The notes under the pieces: generated by a model
The model's input: only the letters and a program-made list of their open reading frames with translations
What the model was told of the DNA's origin: nothing
Database searches by the model: none
Position numbers and translations under genes: made by a program
Shown here: piece after piece, positions 1-11,435 of the stretch
Layout of the letters: the number at the start of each line of letters is the position of its first letter
Position numbering within the stretch: position 1 is the first letter of the stretch
Assembly: GCF_949628265.1 (NCBI RefSeq)
Contig: NC_088788.1
Span: forward strand, 24,600,335-24,664,334
Origin: Cloeon dipterum
Lineage: Eukaryota > Arthropoda > Insecta > Ephemeroptera > Baetidae
Direction of reading: 5' to 3'
Length of the DNA stretch: 64,000 bases

Positions 1-698
1 CCGAATTTGAACAGGAATCGCGAACGCCGGGGCAAACATCAGACGCTGCTTTCCTACTGAATATATTATAATATACCTTGTTTTTACGTTGTAAATACGT
101 AAAAGGTGAATTCAATGCAACATCAGACTTAACAGGGACAAGCAGAAGGTGGAAAAAAATTGGAAAAATTGGTAAAAATTTATATGTTAATAACGAGTTG
201 AATATAATTGGCTTTAAATTAAGAATGGAAACATCATACATTTCTTTCAATCAGTATAGGTGAGAATCTCCCTGTAAAACACTTTAAGAAATAAAAAGAA
301 AATTTCGATTTGAAGATAAGGAGAGTGTTTGTTTTCAATTCTCACCATTAGATTTTATATATATATAATAATATATAATATATAATATAATAATATAATA
401 ATAATTAATTATAATAATAATATATATATTTATAAACGATTTTCCGAAATTTCTCCCCTGCGTAGAGGGGTTTTTGAATATCTATACTTTTCGATTGTTT
501 GGAAATCAAGATTTCTTCAAGAAACATTCCAGTACTGTGTTGCTTGGGTACAAATGAAAACAGTTGACCAAAGGTGTAGAGATACAGTGCGAAATAAAAT
601 TAATAACTATTATGTAATGAAACGAATCTAATCTTGAGTTCATTGCAGTTCTGCAGCAAAAATTAAGTAGTTTTTAAAGGTAGTGCAACAACCCACTG
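1..698. other. AT-rich intergenic sequence, no gene seen
   Basis: No convincing exon or conserved protein is visible. Positions about 355-435 are almost pure A/T with short TA runs. The stretch is the 3' flank of the minus-strand secreted-protein gene that ends at 699. Short open frames here lack splice context and protein-like composition. Confidence 0.5.
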
Positions 699-1716
699 CT
701 AATTCCTAAAAATTTCACCTGGCTGGCTTTGCCTCTGCTGCGATCTTGCGTTGTTTTTCCTTGGTGTGAACTGATAGACCCGGATTGGTAGCCACCTGTA
801 GTAAACAGATTGGGCACTCTGCGGTGCGGGCCTTCCCTTAGTTGCATTGCTGTCTTCCACGTGATAATCAAAGTAATTATAATCCGTTTCAGATTCGCTT
901 GAGTTTGTTGCATTTGATTTTGAGTTTTCTTCGACTGGCATTGATCGCGCAAATCTGCGTCGGATGCAGCTTTGCAGCTCTGACTCTTTTAAAAACACCG
1001 GTGTGGGACAGCAGGGGTCCACATTCTTAAATTATATATTTTGAGAAGGGTTTGATCAATGTATGTTTAGTTTTTACCATGAATAATTCAGCCGTGCAAA
1101 CATATCCTGGAATTACAGGCAACATCGCGGACTGTCTTTTGCCCCTCATTAAAGGATCAAGGAGAGCTTTAATGATGCTGGAGTTAACTCCTTTCTCAGC
1201 TTCATTTGTTGCCTGAACTTCTAAAAAATCAATTTATTATTGGTTGCTCAGGCTATATTTAAAATTATATTTGTTCTTGACTACCTTCAGGTAATTCCAT
1301 CGTCAAATTTTCACTCAGATAAACATTTATCTCTACTACGGGCTCTTCAGAATCATACCCCTCAAGCATTTCATCCAGTTTGTAAACTAGATACGTCATA
1401 TTTTACTTGATCCAATTATAAATTACACTTTTTTAAACTCACTTGTGTATTCGCTCAGTAGGAAGACAAAAGTCAAAACCCCAAATGCCGCAATCAGCCA
1501 CTTGTAATTAATCTTTCGCTCTTCGACCATGGTGCTGTTCACATTTTTAAGCGAATTCAACGATTGTTTTGTGTAGAATCGAGGATTGTTGCTTTTGGGA
1601 GGTCTTTCAGTGATGGATACGTGGACAGAAACTAGAACGGCAATAATATAGACCAAGCGGAAAAGCGAGGGCATTAGTTTGACGTCATTTCCACGCCTAT
1701 TCAGTTTTCGCATCAA
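699..1716 (-). CDS. Secreted cysteine-motif protein, paralogue 1 of 3
   Basis: Unrecognised family. Four exons join in phase: 1716 (or 1530)-1443, 1386-1285, 1220-1078 and 1025-699. Starting at the Met at 1530 gives 219 aa with a good signal peptide (MVEERKINYKWLIAAFGVL...). Starting at 1716 gives 281 aa and adds a second hydrophobic segment. The 1530 start is preferred because the hydrophobic stretch then aligns with the signal peptide of the next gene upstream. The mature part has an acidic N-terminal region, a KRQ...GYVCTAEL segment, then DPCCPTPV...LQSC. The tail is Asn/Ser/Arg-rich with possible N-glycosylation sites. Unlike its neighbours it lacks the C-terminal half that carries three further cysteines, so it may be shortened. 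CC-x2-P resembles the Plus-C class of insect odorant-binding proteins, but only weakly; function is unknown. Confidence 0.6.
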
Positions 1717-1954
1717 CTGCGTAGGTTTATTTTACGTACTTGGTGTCAAATAAACACTTGGCACCACAAGGAACATTTTTAAAACATTTTCGGGAGCTAT
1801 TCCCCGCATGAATTTATTAAAATTGTGAAATAAAATAGGGTTTGAAATTGAACCAAGCATGTGATGCATGTTTATTTACAAATTAAAATACAAAAACATT
1901 TTTAGTGCTCAAGTTTAAAAAAGTACAAAATGATTAATCATAACACAATAATCT

Positions 1955-3247
1955 TCACACAGAAAAGACGTCACATTGGCGAAGGTATGTTTTGTCCAGG
2001 TCACACTGTTGGTCTAAAGTTTTTTTTAATAAATATAAAGCATTTTAATATTTTAGTACTTTTGAGGGAATTGATAAGTACTCACTTTGATTGATGATAC
2101 CTGGACAGTAGTTGTATGCCTGTAGATTATATTAATGTAGTAACAAACGTACGCGTGCAACCGTAGATTAAAGTCATTACCAAAAGCATTGACCTTTTTA
2201 TACATCTCAACGTTCTAAAAGGTGCGATCATACACCTTTGTCCGTACATGTTCGTCACATTTGATAGATAATCTGCAGTTGAAAGTTTTAAGTTTGGTTC
2301 ATCAGTCGAATTTTATTAATTTGTTACCTCCATACGTTGGGATACCTGAGCATTCTGTCCGCACGTAGTTGCTTATAATGAGATTTTGAAACGGACCAGG
2401 AGGAATAATAATGGCCAAAGAAGCATACATCAAATTTTCGTCTACGTAATTTTCAGGAGCCAGCTGTATCCACAAAAATTGTTTGTCAATATTCAAACGA
2501 CAGCCTCATTCTGTATCACTTTACCCATCTTTGCTGTTTGAAAATACAGTGAACCTTGCACTGTAAAATTAATCAAACTAATATTTATTTTGAAATAATT
2601 GAAAATCATTTTTATACTATATCTTCAACTCTGGATTTTACTAAAATGGAAACCAGTAAAATTACTAACTTGTTTCAAGAGAAAACAGAGATTGTTCCTA
2701 CTGGTTGAATTTTTCGGAGATGACACCAAATAATTTTTCCTGAGCCTCAGCTGCACTGGTCTGATATTTCGAACCGGACCCCTTGGCAAAGCATTCACTA
2801 AATTCCTGCCTGTGCACTTGTTTAATATCTCCGTTGGGTATAGCTGCGGCACCTTGCAACATTTGTCCATGCGCTGAAAGTTGTGTTTTGATTTTTTGAA
2901 AACTGCGATTGCAATGCACACGTGCAAGATGCATGAAATAAAATTACTCGATAGAGCTCAGTGGGACAGGTGTACCCAAATAAAGGCGCAGTTGGTACAG
3001 TCGGTATTGCAGTCACTTCTTGCCGCTTGTGTCGATGGTGACTCTTTTCTTCTTCGTCTTTAGGCAGCGGCAAATATATGTAGCTTTTTGATTTAAAGAA
3101 ATCGTCAAAAATGTTGATCTTACCTAGCATTCGCTCAATTTCGGGGTCTCCCGAGTCAAATATTTTGAACATATCGTCAATGAAAGTTGCTTTCGCACAT
3201 TGTGCGATTAAAATTATCGGAGTTAAGTTTTGTAGAGAAACACGCAT
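1955..3247 (-). CDS. Secreted cysteine-motif protein, paralogue 2 of 3 (model incomplete)
   Basis: Unrecognised family, between its two paralogues on the same strand. The start at 3247 gives a clear signal peptide (MRVSLQNLTPIILIAQCAKA). The first exon runs to 2948 and ends GYTCPTELYR, matching GYVCTAEL of the gene at 699-1716. The second exon begins at 2873 with MDKCCKVPQL....ILNKC, which matches the CC-x2-P-x7-L-x2-C pattern of both neighbours. Further pieces lie at about 2504-2346 (ending NYVRTEC), about 2272-2086, and a last exon 2013-1955 beginning NQQC and ending in VFSV, which aligns with NQKC...VFRFG of paralogue 3. After the NKC residue two frames stay open and the second resembles paralogue 3 better, so there may be a frameshift, an unrecognised intron or an assembly error. 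The gene may be broken. Internal exon ends are approximate. Confidence 0.45.
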
Positions 3248-3603
3248 TTCAAACTCTGAATGATACGCGGCGGCGGTCAGTTGCGCAGTGATTGAATTTT
3301 TCTGTTCCGCCTGCACCACGGGCAGGAAGGCATCGGCTCTGAAGGTTAGGTGAATATTCCAGACTATATATATATATATATTTAAGTCAAGGCCCGGGTA
3401 TTGGAAATTTTTTGGTGTCAGGGACAGAAAAGCTCTTTTGTTGACGTTTTCTAGAACGAATTGTTAACCAATGCCAATTTTTTTATCGTCCAAATTAAAA
3501 GAAATTCATGGGTAAAAACACAATTTCGTATTGAAAATGAAATTGTATTAATTAACAGTGTTGTTAGTGCAAAAATTACAAGATATATCTGAAAAACTTG
3601 TTA

Positions 3604-5516
3604 TCATCCAAAGCGAAAAACTTGAATAGTTTGAACCGCATAGCTGCATTTCTGATCTGAAAATTGGAGCCTCGTTAACAAATATTCAAACTTTCACACA
3701 CTTTATTATACTCGTATAAATTTCAGTGCATTTCTGTAACGAACAAATTTTTGATCATGCAATTAGTTTCAGATAAAAGAACATACTTTTGCCATCAAGC
3801 GCTTGACGCACGTCATTAAAATGATAGGCCGCGAAAAGCAAATCCGTCCACTCCCAGTAACAATTTGCAACGGAGTGCCCTCTAAAAATCGATACTGCAG
3901 CTAATGATGAACTCAATTAAAAAAAAATCCTACTCGAGGCTGGATCCAAGCACTTGACAAAAGCGTCATAGGTTACGTTCTGCCACTCTGCCGCTTTCAA
4001 CTTCACATTCACCAGTTCGTTCATGAAAATCCTATTTGCCTCGTCAAACAACAGGGTTCCATTATCATTAACCTAAAGAGTCATTGTGCTCGGATTACCA
4101 ATTTTGAACTGCAAAGTTATCTTCTATTCCCTGTTATACTATCATAATTAATTGGAAACACGGTACGTAATTATTTGGATGATGGCATCCAAAAGCAAGA
4201 AAAGACGCGATTGAAAAATTAATTCAATAGTTTGAACAAATATGCTTGTAGAAGCTCCCTCAATAATTAAAACTAAACAAAAACTGTTTGCCCTATATGC
4301 CTATCAAGCCAGCAAGACACGAAAAATAAATTGAAAACTTTATTTTTACAAAAGAAAAATCAACAATTTTTTTACGGATATTTTAATGCCTTGTAAATAA
4401 ATGCGAGCATCGATCGCTGTTATAAAATTTGTAAAAGCGCTTAATTAAACATGCTTCCTTTCTTTGTAATTGACCTATGATACTATGATATATTTTGACC
4501 AAAATGTGAGAATAAACAATATCGTTTAATATAATTTAACACTAAACTTACTAGGTTTAGCTTTCGGAAAACACAATCGGTATAGCACTGGAATCAATAA
4601 AATACGAAATGCGTTACATCGAAAGCAACAGAAAATTACCATCGCCTGCACGCCAAATGTTTCTAATTCAACAGCAACGGTCAGTTTTAATTAGGGTCGG
4701 GTAAAGGGCCACTTACGCAGAGAACGCCTACTTCGCCGTCCGCCGAAAAGCCTCTGGAGTGCCCCAAAGAGACCAACGCCTTGGTCAATTTGCCTCGCCT
4801 GCAGCGCACTGTCCGTGTACGCGTCAGATCCGACACATGCGTCCAAACTGGTCTTGGGCACGATTTGCGGCACAACGCAACAGTTCTTGGAGAGCTATTG
4901 AAAAAAATTCATTTCTCTAAATTGTTGGTTATTTTTATGGAGCCTAATCTCACCTGCATCTGTCGAACGAATTGATTCAAAGAGTCCACAGCTCGTCTCG
5001 TACGTCGATATTCTGATTCATCTTAAACAAAACAATATTTCACAACGCCAGCCATTTTCTTCTTGCGTGGATTTTCTCAACTCATATCTTTATTTTGCAA
5101 AAAATAGATGGTTATTAATGTTACGTGCGTATTGATATCATTTTTATGTTTTGGCACAACAAAAATACATTAATTATTCCATAAATGTTTTTTTAAGGTT
5201 TTCTTAGAACTACGAAAGAGAACTTTTGAAATCCTGACCAGAGAAGGTCGTTAAAAAGAATCGAACTCAAAATTGTTTTATCTTATTGTTTTCTATTTAC
5301 CATCAAATTCTGACGCATTTAGCCGACGCTCCTTTGACCACTCAATGTTTTCAAATTGTTGCAGCGATAAATAACTTATGAATGATATAGGGAACTGAAT
5401 AACGTAAAATATGATATCAATTGAAGTAAAAATTAGCTTAAAGCTCTCAAACTCACGACAGCAGAGATTAATATGATCAGTGCCAGTCTTCCTCTCGAAT
5501 CAGTCATGATTGCCAT
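3604..5516 (-). CDS. Secreted six-cysteine protein, paralogue 3 of 3
   Basis: Eight exons close perfectly in phase: 5516-5457, 5394-5301, 5021-4954, 4894-4717, 4662-4640 (23 nt), 4072-3934, 3879-3787 and 3656-3604, giving 235 aa. Residues 1-20 form a signal peptide (MAIMTDSRGRLALIILISAV; an alternative Met lies three codons in). The mature protein has six cysteines: NCC and DAC near the middle, then KC, NC and KC in the C-terminal third, with a tryptophan-rich NCYWEW segment. CC-x2-P...L-x2-C is shared with the two downstream paralogues, and the KC/NC/NQKC part with paralogue 2. Plus-C odorant-binding proteins of insects have a comparable CC-x2-P element, but the other cysteine spacings do not fit a classical odorant-binding protein. 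It is probably a small extracellular protein of unknown role. Confidence 0.65.
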
Positions 5517-7702
5517 TACTTCAAATCAAGTTTCTGTCTTGAATTATTTGCGGAGTAAATTGCCTGAGAGAGAAAAACACGCCTGTGCTGCATGATTCTC
5601 TCCTAACTATAGCAAGCTGAATTTTCCGCTACCGGAAATACAGTGCCTCGCGCGTCAATGCATTTTCAGGTCGCACCTCACTTTGGTTCTGCCGATCGAT
5701 CATTCAATATTTTATTCCAACATATGGGCATGGAAAAAATCCACGGTCTCACGTTGAATATGGAACTGCATTATTAGGTTAAGTTTTCAACAACAAATTA
5801 TGCCTTCGGGATTGTGTGCAACAACAGGAGCATTCGCGTGTTTTTCGCATTTGCTCTCCAAGCTCGACTGATGCGACCTTTTTTATTCACTCAGCGCCAC
5901 TCGCGCGCAGGGAGCAAACAAACACACATATAATAATATAGTCGATTCGGACTATTCGGAGCAATGAAAAGCAACGGTCCTGCATAAACGCCTGCGTTGC
6001 AAACAAATGAGCTCGGCAGCATGGTTTGATATGTATGAATGTATAGAGATGATTTTTGGCACGCGGAACTTCAAAGCACTGATTCGATTTGGCTTATATA
6101 GCGTTGAATGCGTGTTTGCAGGCTCTTATTCCTTATGGCTTAATGAAGCTAGCATCAAAAGATAAAATGTGAAGGAACGTTAAATGGATGCCATTTTCTA
6201 GCAGTAATTGCTTTGCTTGACAATACATGCAGTGAAAATGCGGAAGTGAACGCATTCACTTCATGTTTCAAAGCTTCATTATGTATTTTTTCTATTATTG
6301 TGAACCTAAGCTCTATTTCATACTAAAGTTATCCTCAACGATATTTCCAAAAAAAGGAACTTTGTTAACTGCATAAAAAATTCAAAGTTGAACGGTTTCT
6401 CCAATAGTTGAAAGGTTGCTTTAGCCATCGGCTGACTGCAAAAGCCATGTTCTATAAAGCGTAAAATTGTAAACGAGGAACACAGGACAGAATAGGACTG
6501 CTGAACAAAATCAATTTTCAAAATTCATTTCGTTTTCAAAGACATCTTTATTTTGAATACTGTGTACGTCTTCTATTTAAGGAGCATATTAACAAAGATT
6601 TCGCTTTTTTATAAATGAGTAAACAAAAATTTACAAATTAATGAAAATAGTTCCATGGAGTAGAAACGTTCTAAAATATAAAAACACTGAAAACTAGAAA
6701 TTCGTAAAAGTATATTATTTTTATTTCATAAATCAGAAATTGTTATTAACTATACTGTGCCGGCTAGTACTAACTAATGCGTTGGACACCTTAAAACGAA
6801 TGGAATATTTACCATCTAAAAGCATATTATTTAATTTACTGTTATCCATACAGATACAATTGAAAAAAATAATTCTTACGCAGTGCGGGCTTGAATTTAG
6901 CTAAAAATAACTGCAGAGCATTTTTGGTCTTTCAATTAGATCAGGTAGACTGACTGAGCGTTCTCCCTTTTCCTCTTTGCTAATTATCTCTAAGCAATAT
7001 AATAAGTGAAAAATAATACCTCTATCAATATATTGAGCGGGGATGATTTAAACTTTCACGAGAAGAGGACGTTGACAAGATAGAAGAGGGAATTAGAAAG
7101 TTGCATTTTTTTCTGCGAACATGACTGCACACTGCATAAAAAACAACACTTAGTTTAAATGGGAGGAATGGCATAGTGCGTGCCTTATCAATGTGGGCGT
7201 TTTGACAGGATGATAAATACATTTACGCATTTTATATTAGAGTATACTTGAATATGTATGTTGTACTATCAGAAAGTGGCATCGTTTTATCTCAAAAATA
7301 GGTTTATAGTGAGCACGGTGCGCATACAGCGAATGCGATCTAATATGGCTTTTTAGAACTTTAATTTTTCAGCCATACAAATATGAAAATAATCGTTTGA
7401 CACGTAAAGACCACCACAAATCTGCGGCCATCCACTTACAATTAATGACGTTTGGGAAATATCTAAAACATACGCCCTCATTTGAATGGAATCTACTGAC
7501 ACACATTTTTTAGATTAAACATTCTGTTTTTTACGATCACTTGCACACACCAATGTATCAGTTTTTAAACATCCTCCCGGGCACGTCGATACGTTCTCAA
7601 CCAGAGAGTGTATATTATTTAAATAGAGGGCCAGCCACGCTCGTCGATTCATTTCAGCTTACAGTCGCAGGCCGCGAGGAAGTGTCAGAGGATAGTGTCA
7701 TC
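5517..7702. other. Divergent intergenic region upstream of the secreted cluster and the sulfatase
   Basis: About 2.2 kb between two divergently transcribed genes. No exon was recognised. It should hold both promoters. A TATA-like run (TATATTATTTAAATA at about 7612) lies roughly 90 bp before the sulfatase ATG. Short open frames here look like chance. Confidence 0.4.
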
Positions 7703-10700
7703 ATGCCACTGTCGGCACTCCCTTCATTATTCTTCTTGGCTGTAATGATGCTGCTTTCCACCGAGCTTGGTGCCTCCCAGCCAAAGAAGCCAAACATTAT
7801 TTTCATAATTGCAGATGACCTGGTAAGATTGCCACAGGGGATTTCGCAAATGCCGACCAACGCGAGCTCCAGATATATTGATTTCTGTTCCATATTATTT
7901 TAAAAGGCCGTATTTAAATCTGCTTCTCAATGCTATACAAGAATACACTTAATAATAATATCTGTGAATTAAATCATTTTCAACTTATTTTCCGTAATTC
8001 TCTTATAATTGCTCTTCTGTTATAATTAATAATTCTTAGGGAGTAAAACATTTTTTCTTCCACAATTTGGCCAGGTATAGTTATCGGTTTAAATAAATCA
8101 GGCTGTTTGTAACACAAAATTAGTATAATTTGGACATAAATTTTAATCTTAAAAAAATCTTTGAAAAAACAAAAGATAATTTTTATTCCCAAGTTCTGAT
8201 TTTTTTTTATTATTTTTAGGATCAAAAGCTCTAAAATATTTAATTTTCTTACCCCCCTTCTATCCATTTTAGGGTTGGAACGATGTCGGCTTTCACGGAT
8301 CCAATCAAATTCCAACGCCCAATATTGATGCCTTGGCCTATTCAGGGGTCATCTTGAACAATTACTATGTCATGCCCGTCTGCACGCCCTCCAGAAGTGC
8401 TCTCATGACTGGCAAGCATCCAATTCACACTGGAAAGTATAAACGGGCACTGCCATGCAGTTGGGAATAACCTATGGCTTGATTTTTGAAACAGGAATGC
8501 AGCACAGAGTGATATTTGCGAATGAGCCCTGGGGACTGCCTTTGCAAGAAAAACTGCTGCCCCAGTACTTACGGGAACAAGGGTACAAAAACCACATTGT
8601 AGGCAAGTGGCACTTGGGTCACTTCAAAAAAGAGTACACCCCGCTCTACCGAGGTTTCGACTCGCACTTTGGGTACTGGTCAGGCCACCAGGATTACTAT
8701 GACCACACAGCGCAAGAAAGCGTAATAATTAAATAACACTATAAAGATTAACGTTTCTGCGATTGCCAAATAATTTAAATGGGTGGAGGCTGGCTCATAA
8801 AAAAACTGCCACCGCTCTGATTTAAATTTTGAATATAATTATGAAACACATGCGTTATTGTCGATTTTAAAACCTTTAAAGACTACATGTATGTTTTAAG
8901 GGATTTAAATTTTACAAAGCTTTTTTTAACAGCTGTTCTACTGGGGTTATGACATGAGAAGAAACATGAATGTGTCATTCGACAGCAGGGGAAAGTACAC
9001 AACCACCCTGCTGACGGAAGAAGCTGTCAAAATCGTGCACGATCACAATACTTCGGAGCCGCTGTTCCTGTACTTGGCGCACTTGGCGACGCACTCTGCG
9101 AACCCCTACCTACCATTGCAGGCGCCTGAAGAAGTTGTGCAGAAATTCAGTTATATCGAAGACAAGGATCGACGAATTTTTGCAGGTCACAACTTTAAAA
9201 TTATCGTAAAAAAACATTAAACTGACACAAGTAGATCAAAACAGCAATGCTCTCGTTGATGGACGAGTCTGTGGGCGAGGTCACAAGGGCGTTGAGCGAA
9301 AAGGGCATGCTTGATGATTCAATTATTATATTTACGACCGACAATGGTGGACCTGCTGGTGGATTCAATTTGAATGCAGCCAGCAACTGGCCCCTAAGAG
9401 GCGTCAAAGATTCGGTATGACTCAAGTTTGGCTTAATTTAAATTTACATCATAATATTGCGATTTAGCTTTATTCAAATCAAATTTTTGTTTTTAAATAA
9501 AATTCCTCATAGCCACCTGCACAGAAATTGTACTTTTGGACAGATAAATTTAAAAACAAAGTAAAAATAAATTTGATAAATGGGAGATTCAACACACTAA
9601 ATTTTAAGAATATTATATGGCTTTAGTATTTCACTTGTTAATATGATTATAAACATTGAACGATGTTTATGAGAAATGTTGCTTATAATTCTCAAAGAAA
9701 ACATTCCAAGTGTTACAATTATTTGGTTAAAAATAGTTTTTGAATCTTTTGCTCAATAATTGTTGTTTTATCTAGCAATTAAGAACGTTAACTTATCTAT
9801 CTTCGTTGCAATTTTCAAAATGCAATCAACCGTTTTGAAAGACTGTTTGTAGCAAAATCGTGTCATTGCGTCAGAGCTGTGTTAATAAATATAGTGCTGC
9901 TAATGAGATTGCCATGTACAGAAAACGCACCAATTTTCTTTTTCCCAATTTTTTCGATATTATGCATTAGGAAATCAAATTTTATAGAACATTGTTAATG
10001 CTGTATTGCAGTTGTGGGAGGGAGGAGTTCGAGGCGCAGCGTTAATATGGAGCCCGCTAATCAAAAACACACCCCGCGTATCAAACCAAATGATCCACAT
10101 TCAGGATTGGCTGCCGACCTTGCTAACCGCTATAGGGGCAGAATACGCATTGAACAAGCAACTAGACGGTCGCGACGTCTGGGCAGCTATTAATGATCCC
10201 GCCATGCAAACCTATGACGAGCTCCTACTAGTCATAGACAACCAAAGGAACTTGTCCGCGCTGATCAAACGCAAGGAGGATGACATTTGGAAACTATCAA
10301 TAGGTGAGGAAATTTAAATGCTTGGAACTTGCCAGTTCAACAGTCAATAGGAACCATACAGAACGGAAAGTTTGACAAGCGCATCGGCCCTTGCGGAAGA
10401 GATCACAAATATGACTGGATTGCGTTAAAAGAATGCCCAGTGACGAAATCTATCAGGAAGACCAAATGTCCTCTCCCGTCTCCAAGTATAATAAATGGTA
10501 TCAGACAAGCTGCTGAAGTGAGCTGTCAAACGGTAACTCAACACTGTATGATGTTCTGGAATTAAAATTGATCATTAAGTAGGAACAGGGCGGAAAATTG
10601 TTTCAGCGGTGCCACCCTGAATTGGGAGAAATTTGCCTGTTCAATTTGAAAGACGATCCCTGTGAGACAAATAATCTTGCTGATGAGAGGAGAGATATAG

Positions 10701-10965
10701 TTGATGAGTTATTTGAGTCGCTCTCTGAGCACAACAACACTCTGGTCCCCCCAAGAAATACGCCTCGCGATCCAGCCAGCAATCCCAAGTGAGTTTATTA
10801 TGAATTTAAGAGAATAATATATATATAAAAAACTCAATGGTAAAAAGATGTTGGGATAATGTGTGGACAAACTGGAGGGACTATCCACCATCAAGGTTGT
10901 GCGAAACCGACCTACGGAGACCGAAAGCTGAGTCAGGACAATATACAGAGGAATTGATCAGTTAA
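7703..10965 (+). CDS. Arylsulfatase B-like sulfatase
   Basis: Lysosomal or secreted sulfatase of the ARSB/I/J group, which removes sulfate esters from glycosaminoglycans or related substrates. Nine exons: 7703-7822, 8273-8432, 8495-8721, 8933-9185, 9245-9414, 10012-10303, 10351-10532, 10583-10788 and 10848-10965, giving 575 aa (family about 500-600). Residues 1-24 are a signal peptide, followed by [13 protein letters not shown] with the metal-binding Asp pair (38-39). CTPSR at Cys77 is the formylglycine signature, and GKWHLG at 130-135 is the second sulfatase signature. TTDNGG and [13 protein letters not shown] complete the catalytic core; the C-terminal part has CETNNLAD. The intron after residue 93 keeps frame only if it starts GA (8433) instead of GT; the canonical GT at 8437 shifts the frame. 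Sulfate-specific substrate cannot be told from sequence. Confidence 0.93.
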
Positions 10966-11435
10966 AGCCCTCCAGATATGCATTAACTGTATGCTATATG
11001 ATATATAAATTAAAAATCTATGTTTTGCAACCCAGAACTTTAGCATTTTTTAATTACTTACAATTACATCTTCAGACTTACAATCTTGAACATCAATCAT
11101 TTTGCACATATATCAAAATCTTCTAACGCCGGCTTTTCCTCAAAAAGTTCATTTTAGAGCAGTTAGCGTTGAAATTACAAAAAAAAATAATTGCCTTTAT
11201 ATAAGTATTGTTTAGCCGTTAGCGCATTTAGCCATCAAAGAAAGAGAAAAACAAACATTGACTGTCATTGACATGCTTTACATTGGAATGATAAATAAAT
11301 TACAGAAAATTAAAACTAAAAGATAAGGACTGTTCATAAAGAGCGGATTTGTCTTTCACTAAATATGGTATGTTAAGAGAGGAATTCTCAGGAAACAAAG
11401 AGTAAATAAATTACAACCACGTCACAAAAGCAACC
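10966..11435. other. Convergent 3' intergenic region
   Basis: Region between the sulfatase stop and the aph-1 stop, which face each other. It contains an AATAAA motif near 11293 usable as a plus-strand polyadenylation signal. Nothing else is recognised. Confidence 0.4.

Noticed and set aside
7980-8315. Lys/Ile-rich minus-strand frame over sulfatase intron 1
   Set aside because: AT-rich intron sequence, partly antisense to sulfatase exon 2.
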